From assembly GCA_947461795.1 (NCBI GenBank), contig CANHMG010000009.1:1-44361 (forward strand): 44,361 nucleotides of DNA. Direction: 5' to 3'. This DNA is from Flavobacteriaceae bacterium (GTDB lineage Bacteria > Bacteroidota > Bacteroidia > Flavobacteriales > Flavobacteriaceae). A program made the position numbers and the translations under genes. Under the pieces are notes generated by a model. It was not told the origin of the DNA, did not search any database, and worked only from the letters and a program-made list of their open reading frames with translations. Of the stretch, positions 16,464-24,128 are shown in pieces. Within the stretch, counting starts at the first letter, position 1, and each line of letters opens with the position of its first letter.

Positions 16464-17738
16464 ATGCGACACGACACACCAATTTTCGATTTAATTAATG
16501 AAGAACAAGATCGTCAAATCCACGGAATAGAACTTATTGCTTCAGAAAACTTTGTCAGCGACCAAGTTATGGAAGCAGCTGGGTCTTGTTTGACCAATAA
16601 ATATGCAGAAGGCTATCCTGGCAAAAGATATTATGGTGGATGTGAAGTTGTTGATGTAGTAGAACAAATTGCTATAGATCGCGCCAAAGAATTATTTGGT
16701 GCTGAATACGCTAACGTGCAGCCACATTCAGGTTCGCAAGCTAATACCGCTGTTTACTTTGCTTGTTTGAAACCTGGTGATAAAATTTTAGGTTTTGATT
16801 TGTCTCATGGAGGACATTTAACCCATGGTTCACCAGTAAATTTTTCTGGTCGTTTATACAATCCTGTTTTTTACGGAGTGGAGAAAGAAACGGGCCAATT
16901 CAATTACGATAAGATTCAAGAAATTGCTACTCGAGAGCAACCAAAAATGATTGTTGCGGGTGCATCTGCTTATTGTCGTGATATGGATTTTGCTAGATTC
17001 AGACAAATAGCGGATAGCGTTGGTGCATTGTTGTTAGCAGATATTTCTCATCCTGCGGGATTGATTGCAAAAGGACTAATGAATGATCCAGTTCCGCATT
17101 GTCATATTATTACGACAACGACTCATAAAACGTTGCGTGGTCCAAGAGGCGGGATGATTTTAATGGGTAAAGACTTTAAAAATCCATGGGGATTAACGAC
17201 TCCAAAAGGAGAAATCAGAATGATGTCCTCGTTATTAGATTTGGCTGTATTTCCAGGAAATCAAGGTGGACCGTTGATGCATATTATCGCTTCTAAGGCA
17301 GTTGCTTTTGGAGAATGTTTGTCCGATGAATTTTTTCATTACTCGATGCAAGTACAAAAAAATGCTAAAGCGATGGCAGCAGCTTTTATGAAACGTGGCT
17401 ATGATTTAATTTCTGGTGGAACCGACAATCATATGATGTTGATTGATTTAAGAAACAAAGGAATTACAGGTAAAGAAGCTGAGAACGCATTAGTAAAAGC
17501 AGAAATAACAGTCAATAAAAACATGGTTCCTTTTGATGATAAATCACCTTTTGTAACTTCAGGAATTCGAGTTGGAACTCCAGCAATTACTACACGTGGA
17601 TTGTTAGAAGACGATATGGAAACTATTGTAGCAATGATTGACAGAGTTTTGATGAATCACACCAACGAAGAAATTATAGAACAAGTTGCGGACGAAGTCA
17701 ATGAAATGATGGGAGAACGCGCGATGTTTGTTTTTTAA
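16464..17738 (+). CDS. glyA: Serine hydroxymethyltransferase
   Basis: From the ATG at 16464 ([15 protein letters not shown]) the enzyme is 424 aa, the normal size; an in-frame extension to 16284 overlaps the fahA promoter and gene and is rejected. It converts serine plus tetrahydrofolate to glycine plus methylene-THF with PLP. Visible motifs: [48 protein letters not shown] and the PLP-binding Lys222 in [14 protein letters not shown]. It is followed by a strong hairpin and then miaE, 84 nt away. Confidence 0.97.
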   Translation: MRHDTPIFDLINEEQDRQIHGIELIASENFVSDQVMEAAGSCLTNKYAEGYPGKRYYGGCEVVDVVEQIAIDRAKELFGAEYANVQPHSGSQANTAVYFACLKPGDKILGFDLSHGGHLTHGSPVNFSGRLYNPVFYGVEKETGQFNYDKIQEIATREQPKMIVAGASAYCRDMDFARFRQIADSVGALLLADISHPAGLIAKGLMNDPVPHCHIITTTTHKTLRGPRGGMILMGKDFKNPWGLTTPKGEIRMMSSLLDLAVFPGNQGGPLMHIIASKAVAFGECLSDEFFHYSMQVQKNAKAMAAAFMKRGYDLISGGTDNHMMLIDLRNKGITGKEAENALVKAEITVNKNMVPFDDKSPFVTSGIRVGTPAITTRGLLEDDMETIVAMIDRVLMNHTNEEIIEQVADEVNEMMGERAMFVF

Positions 17739-17756
17739 ATCTAAAATATCAAATAG

Positions 17757-17810
17757 CAATTTCGCGAATTTCACTGCTTAATTTAGTGTAAATTCGTGAA
17801 ATTGTTTTTT
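17757..17810 (+). terminator. Long hairpin with T-run between glyA and miaE (terminator or attenuator)
   Basis: The left arm 17757-17775 (CAATTTCGCGAATTTCACT) pairs with the right arm 17785-17804 (AGTGTAAATTCGTGAAATTG) apart from one bulge and wobble pairs, around a 9-nt loop; T6 follows at 17805-17810. The T-run ends only 12 nt before the miaE ATG, leaving no room for a promoter downstream. Sequences of the kind AAATTCGTGAAATT are, from memory, frequent in Flavobacterium intergenic regions, so this may also be a dispersed repeat. Confidence 0.7.
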
Positions 17811-17822
17811 AAAACTAGTACT

Positions 17823-18416
17823 ATGTCAACTTTCAGATTGCAATTACCAACCGACCCAAGATGGGTAAATATTGTGGAGAAAAACATTGAAGAAATCCTA
17901 TCCGATCACGCTTGGTGTGAGCAAAAAGCAGCTTCTAATGCGATTACCATTATTACGATCAATTCCGAATATCCTGATTTAGTGACCGATATGTTGGAGT
18001 TAGCCAAAGAAGAAATGGAGCATTTTCAAATGGTACACAATATCATCAAGAAACGTGGGCTCAAACTTACACGCGAACGAAAAGACGAATATGTGGGTGA
18101 ATTGGCGCAATACATGAAAAAAAGCAATACAGGAAGCCGTGTTTCAGGTTTTGTAGAACGAATGTTGTTTTCAGCCATGATTGAAGCAAGAAGTTGTGAA
18201 CGATTTAAGGTATTGTCTGAAAATATTCAAGACGAAGAACTTTCACTATTTTACCGAGAATTGATGGAGAGTGAAGCAGCACATTACACCACTTTTATTA
18301 CCTACGCTCGTAAATACGGACAAGGTATAGACGTTGAAAAGCGTTGGCGAGAATGGCTCGATTTTGAAGCATCGATAATTGCAAACTACGGAAAGAAAGA
18401 ATCGATTCACGGGTAA
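17823..18416 (+). CDS. miaE: tRNA-(ms2io6A)-hydroxylase MiaE
   Basis: Starting at ATG 17823 (MSTFRLQLP) the product is 197 aa; an upstream in-frame ATG at 17796 lies inside the terminator-like hairpin and is rejected. MiaE is a non-haem diiron ferritin-like enzyme that hydroxylates the isopentenyl group of ms2i6A37 in tRNA. The iron-ligand pattern is present twice: E33 (CEQKAA) with E64xxH67 (KEEMEHF), then EARSCERF with ESEAAHY. Another miaE-dependent gene, such as miaA or miaB, is not nearby. The GNAT gene starts 9 nt later. Confidence 0.93.
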   Translation: MSTFRLQLPTDPRWVNIVEKNIEEILSDHAWCEQKAASNAITIITINSEYPDLVTDMLELAKEEMEHFQMVHNIIKKRGLKLTRERKDEYVGELAQYMKKSNTGSRVSGFVERMLFSAMIEARSCERFKVLSENIQDEELSLFYRELMESEAAHYTTFITYARKYGQGIDVEKRWREWLDFEASIIANYGKKESIHG

Positions 18417-18425
18417 TAAATTTCT

Positions 18426-18923
18426 ATGATAACGATTTCTAACGCAACGATTGAAGATATTAAGGAGATTCAAAACGTTGTATATCACACTTGGCCCATT
18501 GTATATATTTCAATAATAACGCAAGAGCAAATAGCGTATATGCTTGATTTGTTTTATTCGAAAGAAATTTTGCAAGAAAACATGAATAACTATGGTCATT
18601 TATTTATCTTGCTAAAAGAAGATAATAATGTGTTAGGTTTCGCTTCGTTCGAACATAATTATAGAAATAATAACATAACACGACTTCATAAATTATATCT
18701 AATGCCTGAATCACATGGAAAAGGCATGGGGAAATTATTAATGAAAGAAGTAGCAAAAGAAGCTCTTGAAAATCAATCAAAAGCTATTTCGTTAAACGTC
18801 AACAAATACAATACGGCACTTCAGTTTTATTTCAACTTTGGCTTTGAAATAGTAAAAGAAGAAATTATTGAATTAGGTTCTGAATTTATTATGGATGACT
18901 ATGTTATGGAGTTAAAACTGTAG
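18426..18923 (+). CDS. GNAT-family N-acetyltransferase
   Basis: The 165-aa protein has the GNAT fold: an N-terminal ISNATIEDIKEIQNVV, central beta strands GFASFEHNYR and HKLYLMPE, the acetyl-CoA binding turn in PESHGKGMGKLLMKEV (Q/RxxGxG/A type, here HGKGMG), and C-terminal SLNVNKYNTALQFYFNFGFE. The acceptor substrate cannot be told from the sequence; the related class includes small-molecule and N-terminal alanine acetyltransferases. It starts 9 nt after miaE on the same strand and is probably cotranscribed. It converges on the NUMOD4 gene, 3 nt from it. Confidence 0.92.
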   Translation: MITISNATIEDIKEIQNVVYHTWPIVYISIITQEQIAYMLDLFYSKEILQENMNNYGHLFILLKEDNNVLGFASFEHNYRNNNITRLHKLYLMPESHGKGMGKLLMKEVAKEALENQSKAISLNVNKYNTALQFYFNFGFEIVKEEIIELGSEFIMDDYVMELKL

Positions 18924-18926
18924 CCG

Positions 18927-19508
18927 TTATTTCACTACTATATGCCCCCAATTTTCGCCAGAAATAATACGATTAAGATGCGTGTGGCTAATGCCAAATT
19001 GCTTGGCTATCACATACTTACGCGTGTTTCCTTTTGGATTCAGCAACATTTTCTTGATACGAATTACGGTTGTCACACTCAATTTTCTACCATCTGATTT
19101 GATGTTATGTTCAAGTAAATCTATTTTAGCTTTAATGACGCGTGGACTTTTTTTGTAGTGAGCTAACCTTTCAGAATAATTCACCCATTTCAAATTTCTA
19201 TAATCGTCATTATCTCTACTAAAATCAAGGTGAATAACATGAACTTGATCTTCTGAGGTTTTTGGAATGAAATATTCGGCGACAAGTCTGTAAACAAATT
19301 TCATTCTGTTTCTGACTTCATCACCTTCTTTAGCTCTATATTTAAAAGTTACATAGCCATCAGAACGGGCACCTTTTACAATATCTCCATCTTCTAGACG
19401 GTCAATAAAACTTGCTATTCTTCCTTTATTGGAAATAGCATAACGCTTTTTAAGTAGAGTTTCAAAGTTAATTTCTTTGAACTCTTCATTTGGGAATTTT
19501 CGAATCAT
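18927..19508 (-). CDS. NUMOD4/HNH-like protein with C-terminal HTH
   Basis: The 193-aa protein has an N-terminal NUMOD4-like segment (YAISNKGRIASFID), an HNH_3-like core at about 90-113 (QVHVIHLDFSRDNDDYRNLKWV), and a C-terminal helix-turn-helix at about 142-190 (SVTTVIRIKKMLLNPKGN, then KQFGISHTHLNRIISG). These modules come from homing endonucleases, but there is no intron or intein nearby and the HNH core departs from the usual VHHIDGNK pattern. I recall similar free-standing genes in many Flavobacteriaceae. It could be a DNA-binding regulator derived from an endonuclease. No target is evident. Confidence 0.75.
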   Translation of the reverse strand: MIRKFPNEEFKEINFETLLKKRYAISNKGRIASFIDRLEDGDIVKGARSDGYVTFKYRAKEGDEVRNRMKFVYRLVAEYFIPKTSEDQVHVIHLDFSRDNDDYRNLKWVNYSERLAHYKKSPRVIKAKIDLLEHNIKSDGRKLSVTTVIRIKKMLLNPKGNTRKYVIAKQFGISHTHLNRIISGENWGHIVVK

Positions 19509-19724
19509 TTTTAATATTTAAACAAATAGTTAAAATAATGTGGTAGCTTATTTTAAAATTGGCTTAGATGTGGTATTTAATCTCGTAGTATAGTTGAAAA
19601 TTGCAATAATTGTTATAGTTCAAATATAGTATAATTTTATGTAAAAAATAATTTCATTTTATAAAAAAAAAATAGTAAGGTGGAAGTAAATTGGGTTATT
19701 AAATTTTTTCTTTTCTTTTAGTTG

Positions 19725-19732
19725 TAAATTTG
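19725..19732 (+). promoter_or_regulatory. TAnnTTTG -7 box of the exporter operon
   Basis: TAAATTTG, 34 nt upstream of the adaptor ATG at 19767. No -33 element at the proper spacing. The 19509-19766 gap is otherwise AT-rich and I see no gene in it. Confidence 0.45.
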
Positions 19733-19766
19733 TATTGTAATATTTTTAACCTGAATTTCATAGAAT

Positions 19767-20852
19767 ATGAGACAGTTATATTTTTGTATTAGTATTTCAT
19801 TCCTCTTATTTTCCTGTTCTAAAAATAAGTCCAATAATATAGTTGTTAAACGAACTCAAATAACCGAAAGTGTGTACGCTTCTGGTGTGATAAAAGCAAT
19901 AGACCAATATGTTGTTTATTCTACTGTAAACGGGATTTTAAAAGAAACTAAAACTACTGTAGGACAACAAATTATAAAAGGTCAAGTCTTGTTTAATTTG
20001 GATGCCGACAAGGCAAAATTAAATGAAGAAAACTCCCAATTGCTTTACCAATTAAGTCAAGAAAGCAATAGCTTTATTCAAGATAAAATTGCAGAAATGG
20101 AACTAAAAGTTCAAGCTGCAAAAGACAAATTAGCCTTAGACGAATCCATATTCAATCGAAACAAACGTATAAAGGAATTCAAGGTCATTTCAGAAGTCGA
20201 ATTTGAACGCGTTGAATTGGCCTATAAAAGTTCAAAGATAAATTACGAAACTGCAAAAAAACAACTGGCACAATTAAAATTTCAATTGCGGAATGAACAA
20301 AATCGCAATGCAATTAATCTCAAAATAAGTCAAAAATCGTTGAGCGATTTTGAAATAAAAAGCGCCTTTTCAGGGCAGTTATTCAATATATTAGTGAAAG
20401 ATGGAAGCCTCATTACGACACAAACTCCATTAGCAGTTATTGGACAAACGGATGCTTTTTTGCTTGAACTAGAAGTCGACGAAAACGATATGGTTCGTGT
20501 TACTTTAGGTCAAAAAGTATTGGTTACACTAGACAGTTACAAAAACAAAGTATTTGATGCTGTTATTGATAAAATCTACCCAATAATGGATGAACGTTCT
20601 AGAACTTTCAAAATAGAAGCACATTTTGTGAATCCACCCAAAAAATTATATCCCAATTTAACGGCTGAAGCCAATATCATTATTCAAACTAAAAAAAATG
20701 CGATTACCATTCCTAAACAATATTTGCTTTCTGGGGATTCAGTTTTTATTTCTAAAGACCAAAAACGTAAAGTCAAAATTGGATTAAATGACTACCAAAA
20801 TGTTGAAATAATTCAAGGTTTGAAAGTGGGAGAAACGATTTATCAGCCATAA
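19767..20852 (+). CDS. HlyD/MacA-type periplasmic adaptor lipoprotein
   Basis: The 361-aa protein starts with a lipoprotein signal peptide; the lipobox LFSC puts the lipidated Cys at residue 17. It has the layout of a membrane-fusion adaptor: a first lipoyl half (SGVIKAIDQYVVYSTVNGIL with TTVGQQIIKGQVLFNLD), a long alpha-hairpin at about 85-180, a second lipoyl half (FEIKSAFSGQLFNILVKDGSLI), and a beta-barrel/proximal region (DENDMVRVTLGQKVLVTL). It would bridge the ABC permease and a TolC-like channel; no TolC gene is in the window. The permease starts 2 nt later, so translation is coupled. Confidence 0.92.
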   Translation: MRQLYFCISISFLLFSCSKNKSNNIVVKRTQITESVYASGVIKAIDQYVVYSTVNGILKETKTTVGQQIIKGQVLFNLDADKAKLNEENSQLLYQLSQESNSFIQDKIAEMELKVQAAKDKLALDESIFNRNKRIKEFKVISEVEFERVELAYKSSKINYETAKKQLAQLKFQLRNEQNRNAINLKISQKSLSDFEIKSAFSGQLFNILVKDGSLITTQTPLAVIGQTDAFLLELEVDENDMVRVTLGQKVLVTLDSYKNKVFDAVIDKIYPIMDERSRTFKIEAHFVNPPKKLYPNLTAEANIIIQTKKNAITIPKQYLLSGDSVFISKDQKRKVKIGLNDYQNVEIIQGLKVGETIYQP

Positions 20853-20854
20853 TA

Positions 20855-22111
20855 ATGAATTTTAAACTCATTTTAAATATTGCATTTCATTTACTTCAAG
20901 CTCGCCTTAAACAAACTGTTGTAGCAGCTATTGGTGTTACATTTGGAATTGCAATGTTCATTTCCTTAGTAAGTTTTATGAACGGTTTAAATGATTTGTT
21001 GGATGGATTAATGCTCAACAGAACGCCTCATGTTCGGTTGTATAATGAAATAAAACCCTCTGAAAATCAACCTATTAGTATTTCAGAGGTTTATAAAAAC
21101 AACATCAATTTTATTAATTCCATAAAACCAAAAGATCGAGGAAAGTCTATTTATAATTCTAAATCGATTCTTAAAGTTTTAAAAAATGATAGTCGAATAA
21201 TAGATGTGGCTCCTAAAATAACAACTCCTGTGTTTTTCAACTCTGGAACTATAGAAATATCGGGAATTATTAACGGAATTGACGTAGATGCAGAAGAGAA
21301 ATTATTTGCCTTAAGTGATTATATTATTGACGGTAAAATAGTTGATTTATCCCAAAACAATAGTATTATTATAGGAAAAGGATTGGCCGATAAAATGCTA
21401 TTAGTGAAAGGAGATGTGATCAAAATTACCACTTCGAAAGGAAATTTAGTATCTTTAAAAATAGTTGGAATATCTCAAATTGGGATTTCAGAAATTGATG
21501 ATGTTTCGAGTTATACATCTTTAGACACAGCACAAAAACTACTCGGAGAGCCTACCAATTATATTACAGACATTCAAATTAAACTTTTTGATATGGCTTC
21601 AGCTCCAAAAGTTGCAAAAGAAATGAGTGCGACTTTTAATGTAGATTCTATTGATTATCAAACTGCCAATTCACAATTTGAAACAGGAAGTTCTGTTAGA
21701 AGTATTATTTCTTATGCAGTTGGAATTGTTCTCTTGATTGTTGCTGGATTTGGGATATATAACATTCTCAACATGATGATATATGAAAAAATGGACAGTA
21801 TTGCTATTCTCAAAGCTACTGGATTTTCAGGCAATGATGTAAAATGGATTTTTATTTGTTTATCACTTGTAATTGGATTGGTAGGCGGGGTTTTTGGACT
21901 CCTTTTCGGTTATCTTTTTACTTCAATAATTGATATAATTCCTTTTGAAACTGCTGCTTTGCCTACAATAAAGACTTATCCTATCAATTACAATCCTATG
22001 TTTTATGTTATTGGGATTATATTTGCGCTTTTCACCACAACAATTGCAGGGCTTTTTCCTGCGATGAAAGCAAGTAAAGTTGATCCTGTTGAAATTATTA
22101 GAGGTAAATAG
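20855..22111 (+). CDS. MacB/DevC-type ABC transporter permease
   Basis: The 418-aa protein has the four-helix MacB/FtsX topology: helix 1 at about 20-42 (VVAAIGVTFGIAMFISLVSF), a large periplasmic domain at about 45-275, and three C-terminal helices (SYAVGIVLLIVAGFGIYNIL; WIFICLSLVIGLVGGVFGLLFG; MFYVIGIIFALFTTTIAGLF), ending with the family tail PAMKASKVDPVEIIRGK. Such permeases act as mechanotransmitters for exporters of peptides, lipids or siderophores. Together with its neighbours it makes an adaptor-permease-ATPase set in the DevBCA order. Substrate unknown. Confidence 0.93.
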   Translation: MNFKLILNIAFHLLQARLKQTVVAAIGVTFGIAMFISLVSFMNGLNDLLDGLMLNRTPHVRLYNEIKPSENQPISISEVYKNNINFINSIKPKDRGKSIYNSKSILKVLKNDSRIIDVAPKITTPVFFNSGTIEISGIINGIDVDAEEKLFALSDYIIDGKIVDLSQNNSIIIGKGLADKMLLVKGDVIKITTSKGNLVSLKIVGISQIGISEIDDVSSYTSLDTAQKLLGEPTNYITDIQIKLFDMASAPKVAKEMSATFNVDSIDYQTANSQFETGSSVRSIISYAVGIVLLIVAGFGIYNILNMMIYEKMDSIAILKATGFSGNDVKWIFICLSLVIGLVGGVFGLLFGYLFTSIIDIIPFETAALPTIKTYPINYNPMFYVIGIIFALFTTTIAGLFPAMKASKVDPVEIIRGK

Positions 22112-22112
22112 C

Positions 22113-22787
22113 ATGAATGATAAAGTAATAGCAACCAAAGGCTTGATTAAATATTTTTATGACCCGATTCAATTTCAGGTTTTAAAAAATATTGATTTGA
22201 GCATAAATCATGGTGAATTTGTTTCAATTGTTGGCAAATCAGGTTGTGGAAAATCCACATTATTGTATTTGCTTTCCACTATGGATACCGATTATGAAGG
22301 AGAAATATACATTCACAACCAATTGGTGACAGGGCGATCTGATAATGAGTTGGCTAAAATTCGAAATGAAAATATCGGTTTTGTATTTCAATTTCATTAT
22401 CTATTAACGGAATATAATGTATTGAAAAATGTGATGTTACCGGGATTAAAACTCGGAAAATACTCCTCTCAAGAAGTAGAACATCGAGCAATGGACCATC
22501 TGAAAACTCTTGACATGCAAGATCAAGCCCTAAAAATGCCTAATCAATTGAGTGGTGGTCAAAAGCAAAGAGTAGCTATTGCTAGAGCTTTAATCAATGA
22601 TCCCTTGATTATTATGGGAGATGAACCCACTGGAAATCTCGATAAAAAAAATAGTGATTTGGTATTTGATATTTTCAATCAATTGACCCAAGAAAAAAAA
22701 CAAACCCTTTTAATTGTTACCCATGACACCGATTTTGCCAGCAGAACTCATCGAATCATTACGATGGAAGATGGTGCAATTATTTGA
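22113..22787 (+). CDS. LolD/MacB-type ABC transporter ATPase
   Basis: The ATG at 22113, 1 nt after the permease stop, gives 224 aa; an earlier ATG at 22080 inside the permease is rejected because MNDKVIATKGLIKYF is the natural N-terminus. Motifs: Walker A GKSGCGKST, Q-loop FVFQFHYLLTEYN, signature LSGGQKQR, Walker B LIIMGDEPTGNLD, and H-loop LIVTHDTDFA. It powers the adaptor/permease pair. The stop overlaps the converging pentapeptide-repeat gene by 8 nt. Confidence 0.95.
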   Translation: MNDKVIATKGLIKYFYDPIQFQVLKNIDLSINHGEFVSIVGKSGCGKSTLLYLLSTMDTDYEGEIYIHNQLVTGRSDNELAKIRNENIGFVFQFHYLLTEYNVLKNVMLPGLKLGKYSSQEVEHRAMDHLKTLDMQDQALKMPNQLSGGQKQRVAIARALINDPLIIMGDEPTGNLDKKNSDLVFDIFNQLTQEKKQTLLIVTHDTDFASRTHRIITMEDGAII

Positions 22788-23349
22788 TAAGCAAGTCATG
22801 TTTAAATAGCAAACCTTTTACTTCAGGAAAAGAGAATATAGCTTTTTTGATTTTAGTTTTTTCTGGATCAATAGTATAATTAATACTAGTTTTAAAATCG
22901 GTTTTGTTAGCAATCGCTTTAGTAAACTCGCTTCGATACAAATCACAATTTTCGAAAACCACTTCGGTTAAATCGGTATTCATAAAGTCAACAGCAATTA
23001 GACTACAATTCGTGAAGGCAGTTCCTTTGATTTTTAATGCATAAAATTTAGAAAAATCTAAAACGCAATCGGTAAAAGCAATTTCAAAAATAAGCTTATC
23101 GCTCATTGCAAAATTCACTTCCTTAATCTGACAATGAATAAAAGAAACCGTTCTTAATGCCACATGATTGATTTTGGCTCCATTAAAATTACAATGCAAA
23201 AACAAACAATCAATAAAAGTGACCTCCATAAAATTGCATCGACTCAAATCACAATTGCGAAAAGTGCATCGTTCAAATTCTTTATGATTTAAAGCGTCAG
23301 TAGAGTAGATGATTTGGTCGTATTCATTATCTAAAAAGTAGTCGGACAT
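22780..23349 (-). CDS. Pentapeptide-repeat protein
   Basis: The 189-aa protein consists largely of pentapeptide repeats with the pattern A/C-[DN]-[LF]-x-x: FRNCDLSRCNFMEVTFIDCL, FLHCNFNGAKINHVAL, FTDCVLDFSKF, CSLIAVDFMNTDLTEVVFENCDLY. These form a right-handed quadrilateral beta helix about eight coils long. Qnr/MfpA relatives mimic DNA and protect DNA gyrase, but nothing here places this protein in that subgroup; most Bacteroidota family members are uncharacterised. It is convergent with the ABC ATPase and lies upstream of the tRNA-Arg terminator. Confidence 0.9.
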   Translation of the reverse strand: MSDYFLDNEYDQIIYSTDALNHKEFERCTFRNCDLSRCNFMEVTFIDCLFLHCNFNGAKINHVALRTVSFIHCQIKEVNFAMSDKLIFEIAFTDCVLDFSKFYALKIKGTAFTNCSLIAVDFMNTDLTEVVFENCDLYRSEFTKAIANKTDFKTSINYTIDPEKTKIKKAIFSFPEVKGLLFKHDLLIK

Positions 23350-23384
23350 TGCATAGTATTTGAAGAGAACAAAATACGTTTTTA

Positions 23385-23418
23385 AAATAAAAAAGCTCCT
23401 ACATTATTAGGAGCTTTT
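23385..23418 (-). terminator. Terminator of the tRNA-Arg gene
   Basis: AAAAGCTCCTA (23391-23401), loop CATTAT, TAGGAGCTTTT (23408-23418). On the minus strand the stem is followed by a long T-run, so it ends transcripts leaving the tRNA gene. Confidence 0.8.
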
Positions 23419-23427
23419 CTACTTTTG

Positions 23428-23501
23428 TGACCGCGGCTGGATTCAAACCAGCAACCTCTTGAGCCGTAATCAAGTGCGCTATTCAGTTGCGCCACGTGGC
23501 C
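23428..23501 (-). tRNA. tRNA-Arg(ACG)
   Basis: The minus strand folds as a 74-nt cloverleaf: acceptor GGCCACG/CGCGGTC, D-arm GCGC-AACTGAATA-GCGC, anticodon stem CTTGA/TCAAG with loop TTACGGC (anticodon ACG, reading CGU and, after A-to-I editing, CGC/CGA), variable AGGTT, T-arm GCTGG-TTTGAAT-CCAGC. Discriminator A73. CCA is not encoded, as is common in this group. The acceptor has a G2-U71 wobble and an A5xC68 mismatch. Confidence 0.93.
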
Positions 23502-23581
23502 ATTTTTGTGAGTGCAAATATAAATATATTTAATGAGTATGCAAATCAAATTTAAAATAAAAATTGATTTTTTTACGATAA

Positions 23582-23731
23582 TTAATTTTTAGATTTTAGT
23601 GCTCGTATTGTCACAAAATACCGCCAACCAATGAGTGCCATTTGCCATTTTTTTGCTTTGGAAACATCCAATCTTTGTTTGGTAAAACTAGGCAATAGTA
23701 ATTTGTTGAGTTGGGCTAAAAGGACGTACAT
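23582..23731 (-). CDS. Conserved 49-aa basic small protein
   Basis: This gene is below common length cut-offs. ATG at 23731 gives MYVLLAQLNKLLLPSFTKQR, followed by LDVSKAKKWQMALIGWRYFV and TIRALKSKN, then TAA at 23582. The protein is basic and Trp-containing with two short helices. I recall near-identical 45-50-aa proteins across Flavobacteriaceae (pattern LNKLLLPS..KxxLDLxKAxKWQxAIIGWRxYVTxxAL), sometimes labelled 'SsrA-binding protein' although they are far too short to be SmpB. Function unknown. It lies between the tRNA-Arg gene and the terminator of the coiled-coil gene, on the same strand as both. Confidence 0.8.
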   Translation of the reverse strand: MYVLLAQLNKLLLPSFTKQRLDVSKAKKWQMALIGWRYFVTIRALKSKN

Positions 23732-23756
23732 AATCTTTTCAATTTGAAGCAAATAT

Positions 23757-23791
23757 AAAAAAAAGGCTGTCGTAATGAACAGCCTTTTTTT
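23757..23791 (-). terminator. Terminator downstream of the coiled-coil gene
   Basis: GGCTGT (23765-23770), loop CGTAATGA, ACAGCC (23779-23784), flanked by A8 and T7. It ends minus-strand transcription from the 23795 gene, 3 nt past that gene's stop, and separates it from the 49-aa gene. Confidence 0.85.
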
Positions 23792-23794
23792 GTT

Positions 23795-24004
23795 TTATTT
23801 TTTTGCTTTTTTGCTTTCAGCTCGGAGTTTATTTAATTCCGCTTTTGATTTTTCAATTTCAAGTCGAGCTTGACGTAATTCTTCTTTTGCTTCTTGCATT
23901 TCTTTTCTAGCTTGTTCTATTTCAGGTCTAGATAATTCTATTTCTCTTTTCGCACACTCCATTTCGGGTCTTACTCTTTTGATAGCGGCTCTTGCTTCTT
24001 GCAT
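23795..24004 (-). CDS. 69-aa pure heptad-repeat (coiled-coil) protein
   Basis: Residues about 12-67 are eight consecutive seven-residue units of the form [RK]-x-E-[IML]-x-x-[AS]: RPEMECA, KREIELS, RPEIEQA, RKEMQEA, KEELRQA, RLEIEKS, KAELNKL, RAESKKA. A hydrophobic residue at position 4 and Ala/Ser at position 7 suggest a tightly packed (Alacoil-like) helical pair. Similar tracts occur at the C-terminus of larger Bacteroidota membrane peptidases (BlaR/M56-like), but an in-frame TGA seven codons upstream of the ATG rules out a longer product here. It could be a decayed remnant or a genuine small protein; having its own terminator favours expression. Confidence 0.6.
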   Translation of the reverse strand: MQEARAAIKRVRPEMECAKREIELSRPEIEQARKEMQEAKEELRQARLEIEKSKAELNKLRAESKKAKK

Positions 24005-24128
24005 TGCTTTCTTTTTAAACTTTCAAAATATTTAGCACTAATAAAAGCAGAAGAATATAGTTTAACTAAATTCAAAAATTAGAATTGCTTTGCCAGTTTA
24101 CTGACGCTAGGGTCTTCATTCAAAATAA

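Noticed and set aside
17796..17822. Upstream in-frame ATG of miaE
   Set aside because: It lies in the right arm of the intercistronic hairpin; the MiaE family begins at the second Met.
20855..22111. Identification of the exporter as LolCDE
   Set aside because: Only one permease is present and a HlyD-type adaptor precedes it, which fits DevBCA/MacAB rather than LolCDE.
22080..22112. Eleven-codon extension of the ABC ATPase into the permease gene
   Set aside because: The ATG at 22113, directly after the permease stop, gives the usual LolD/MacB-type N-terminus.
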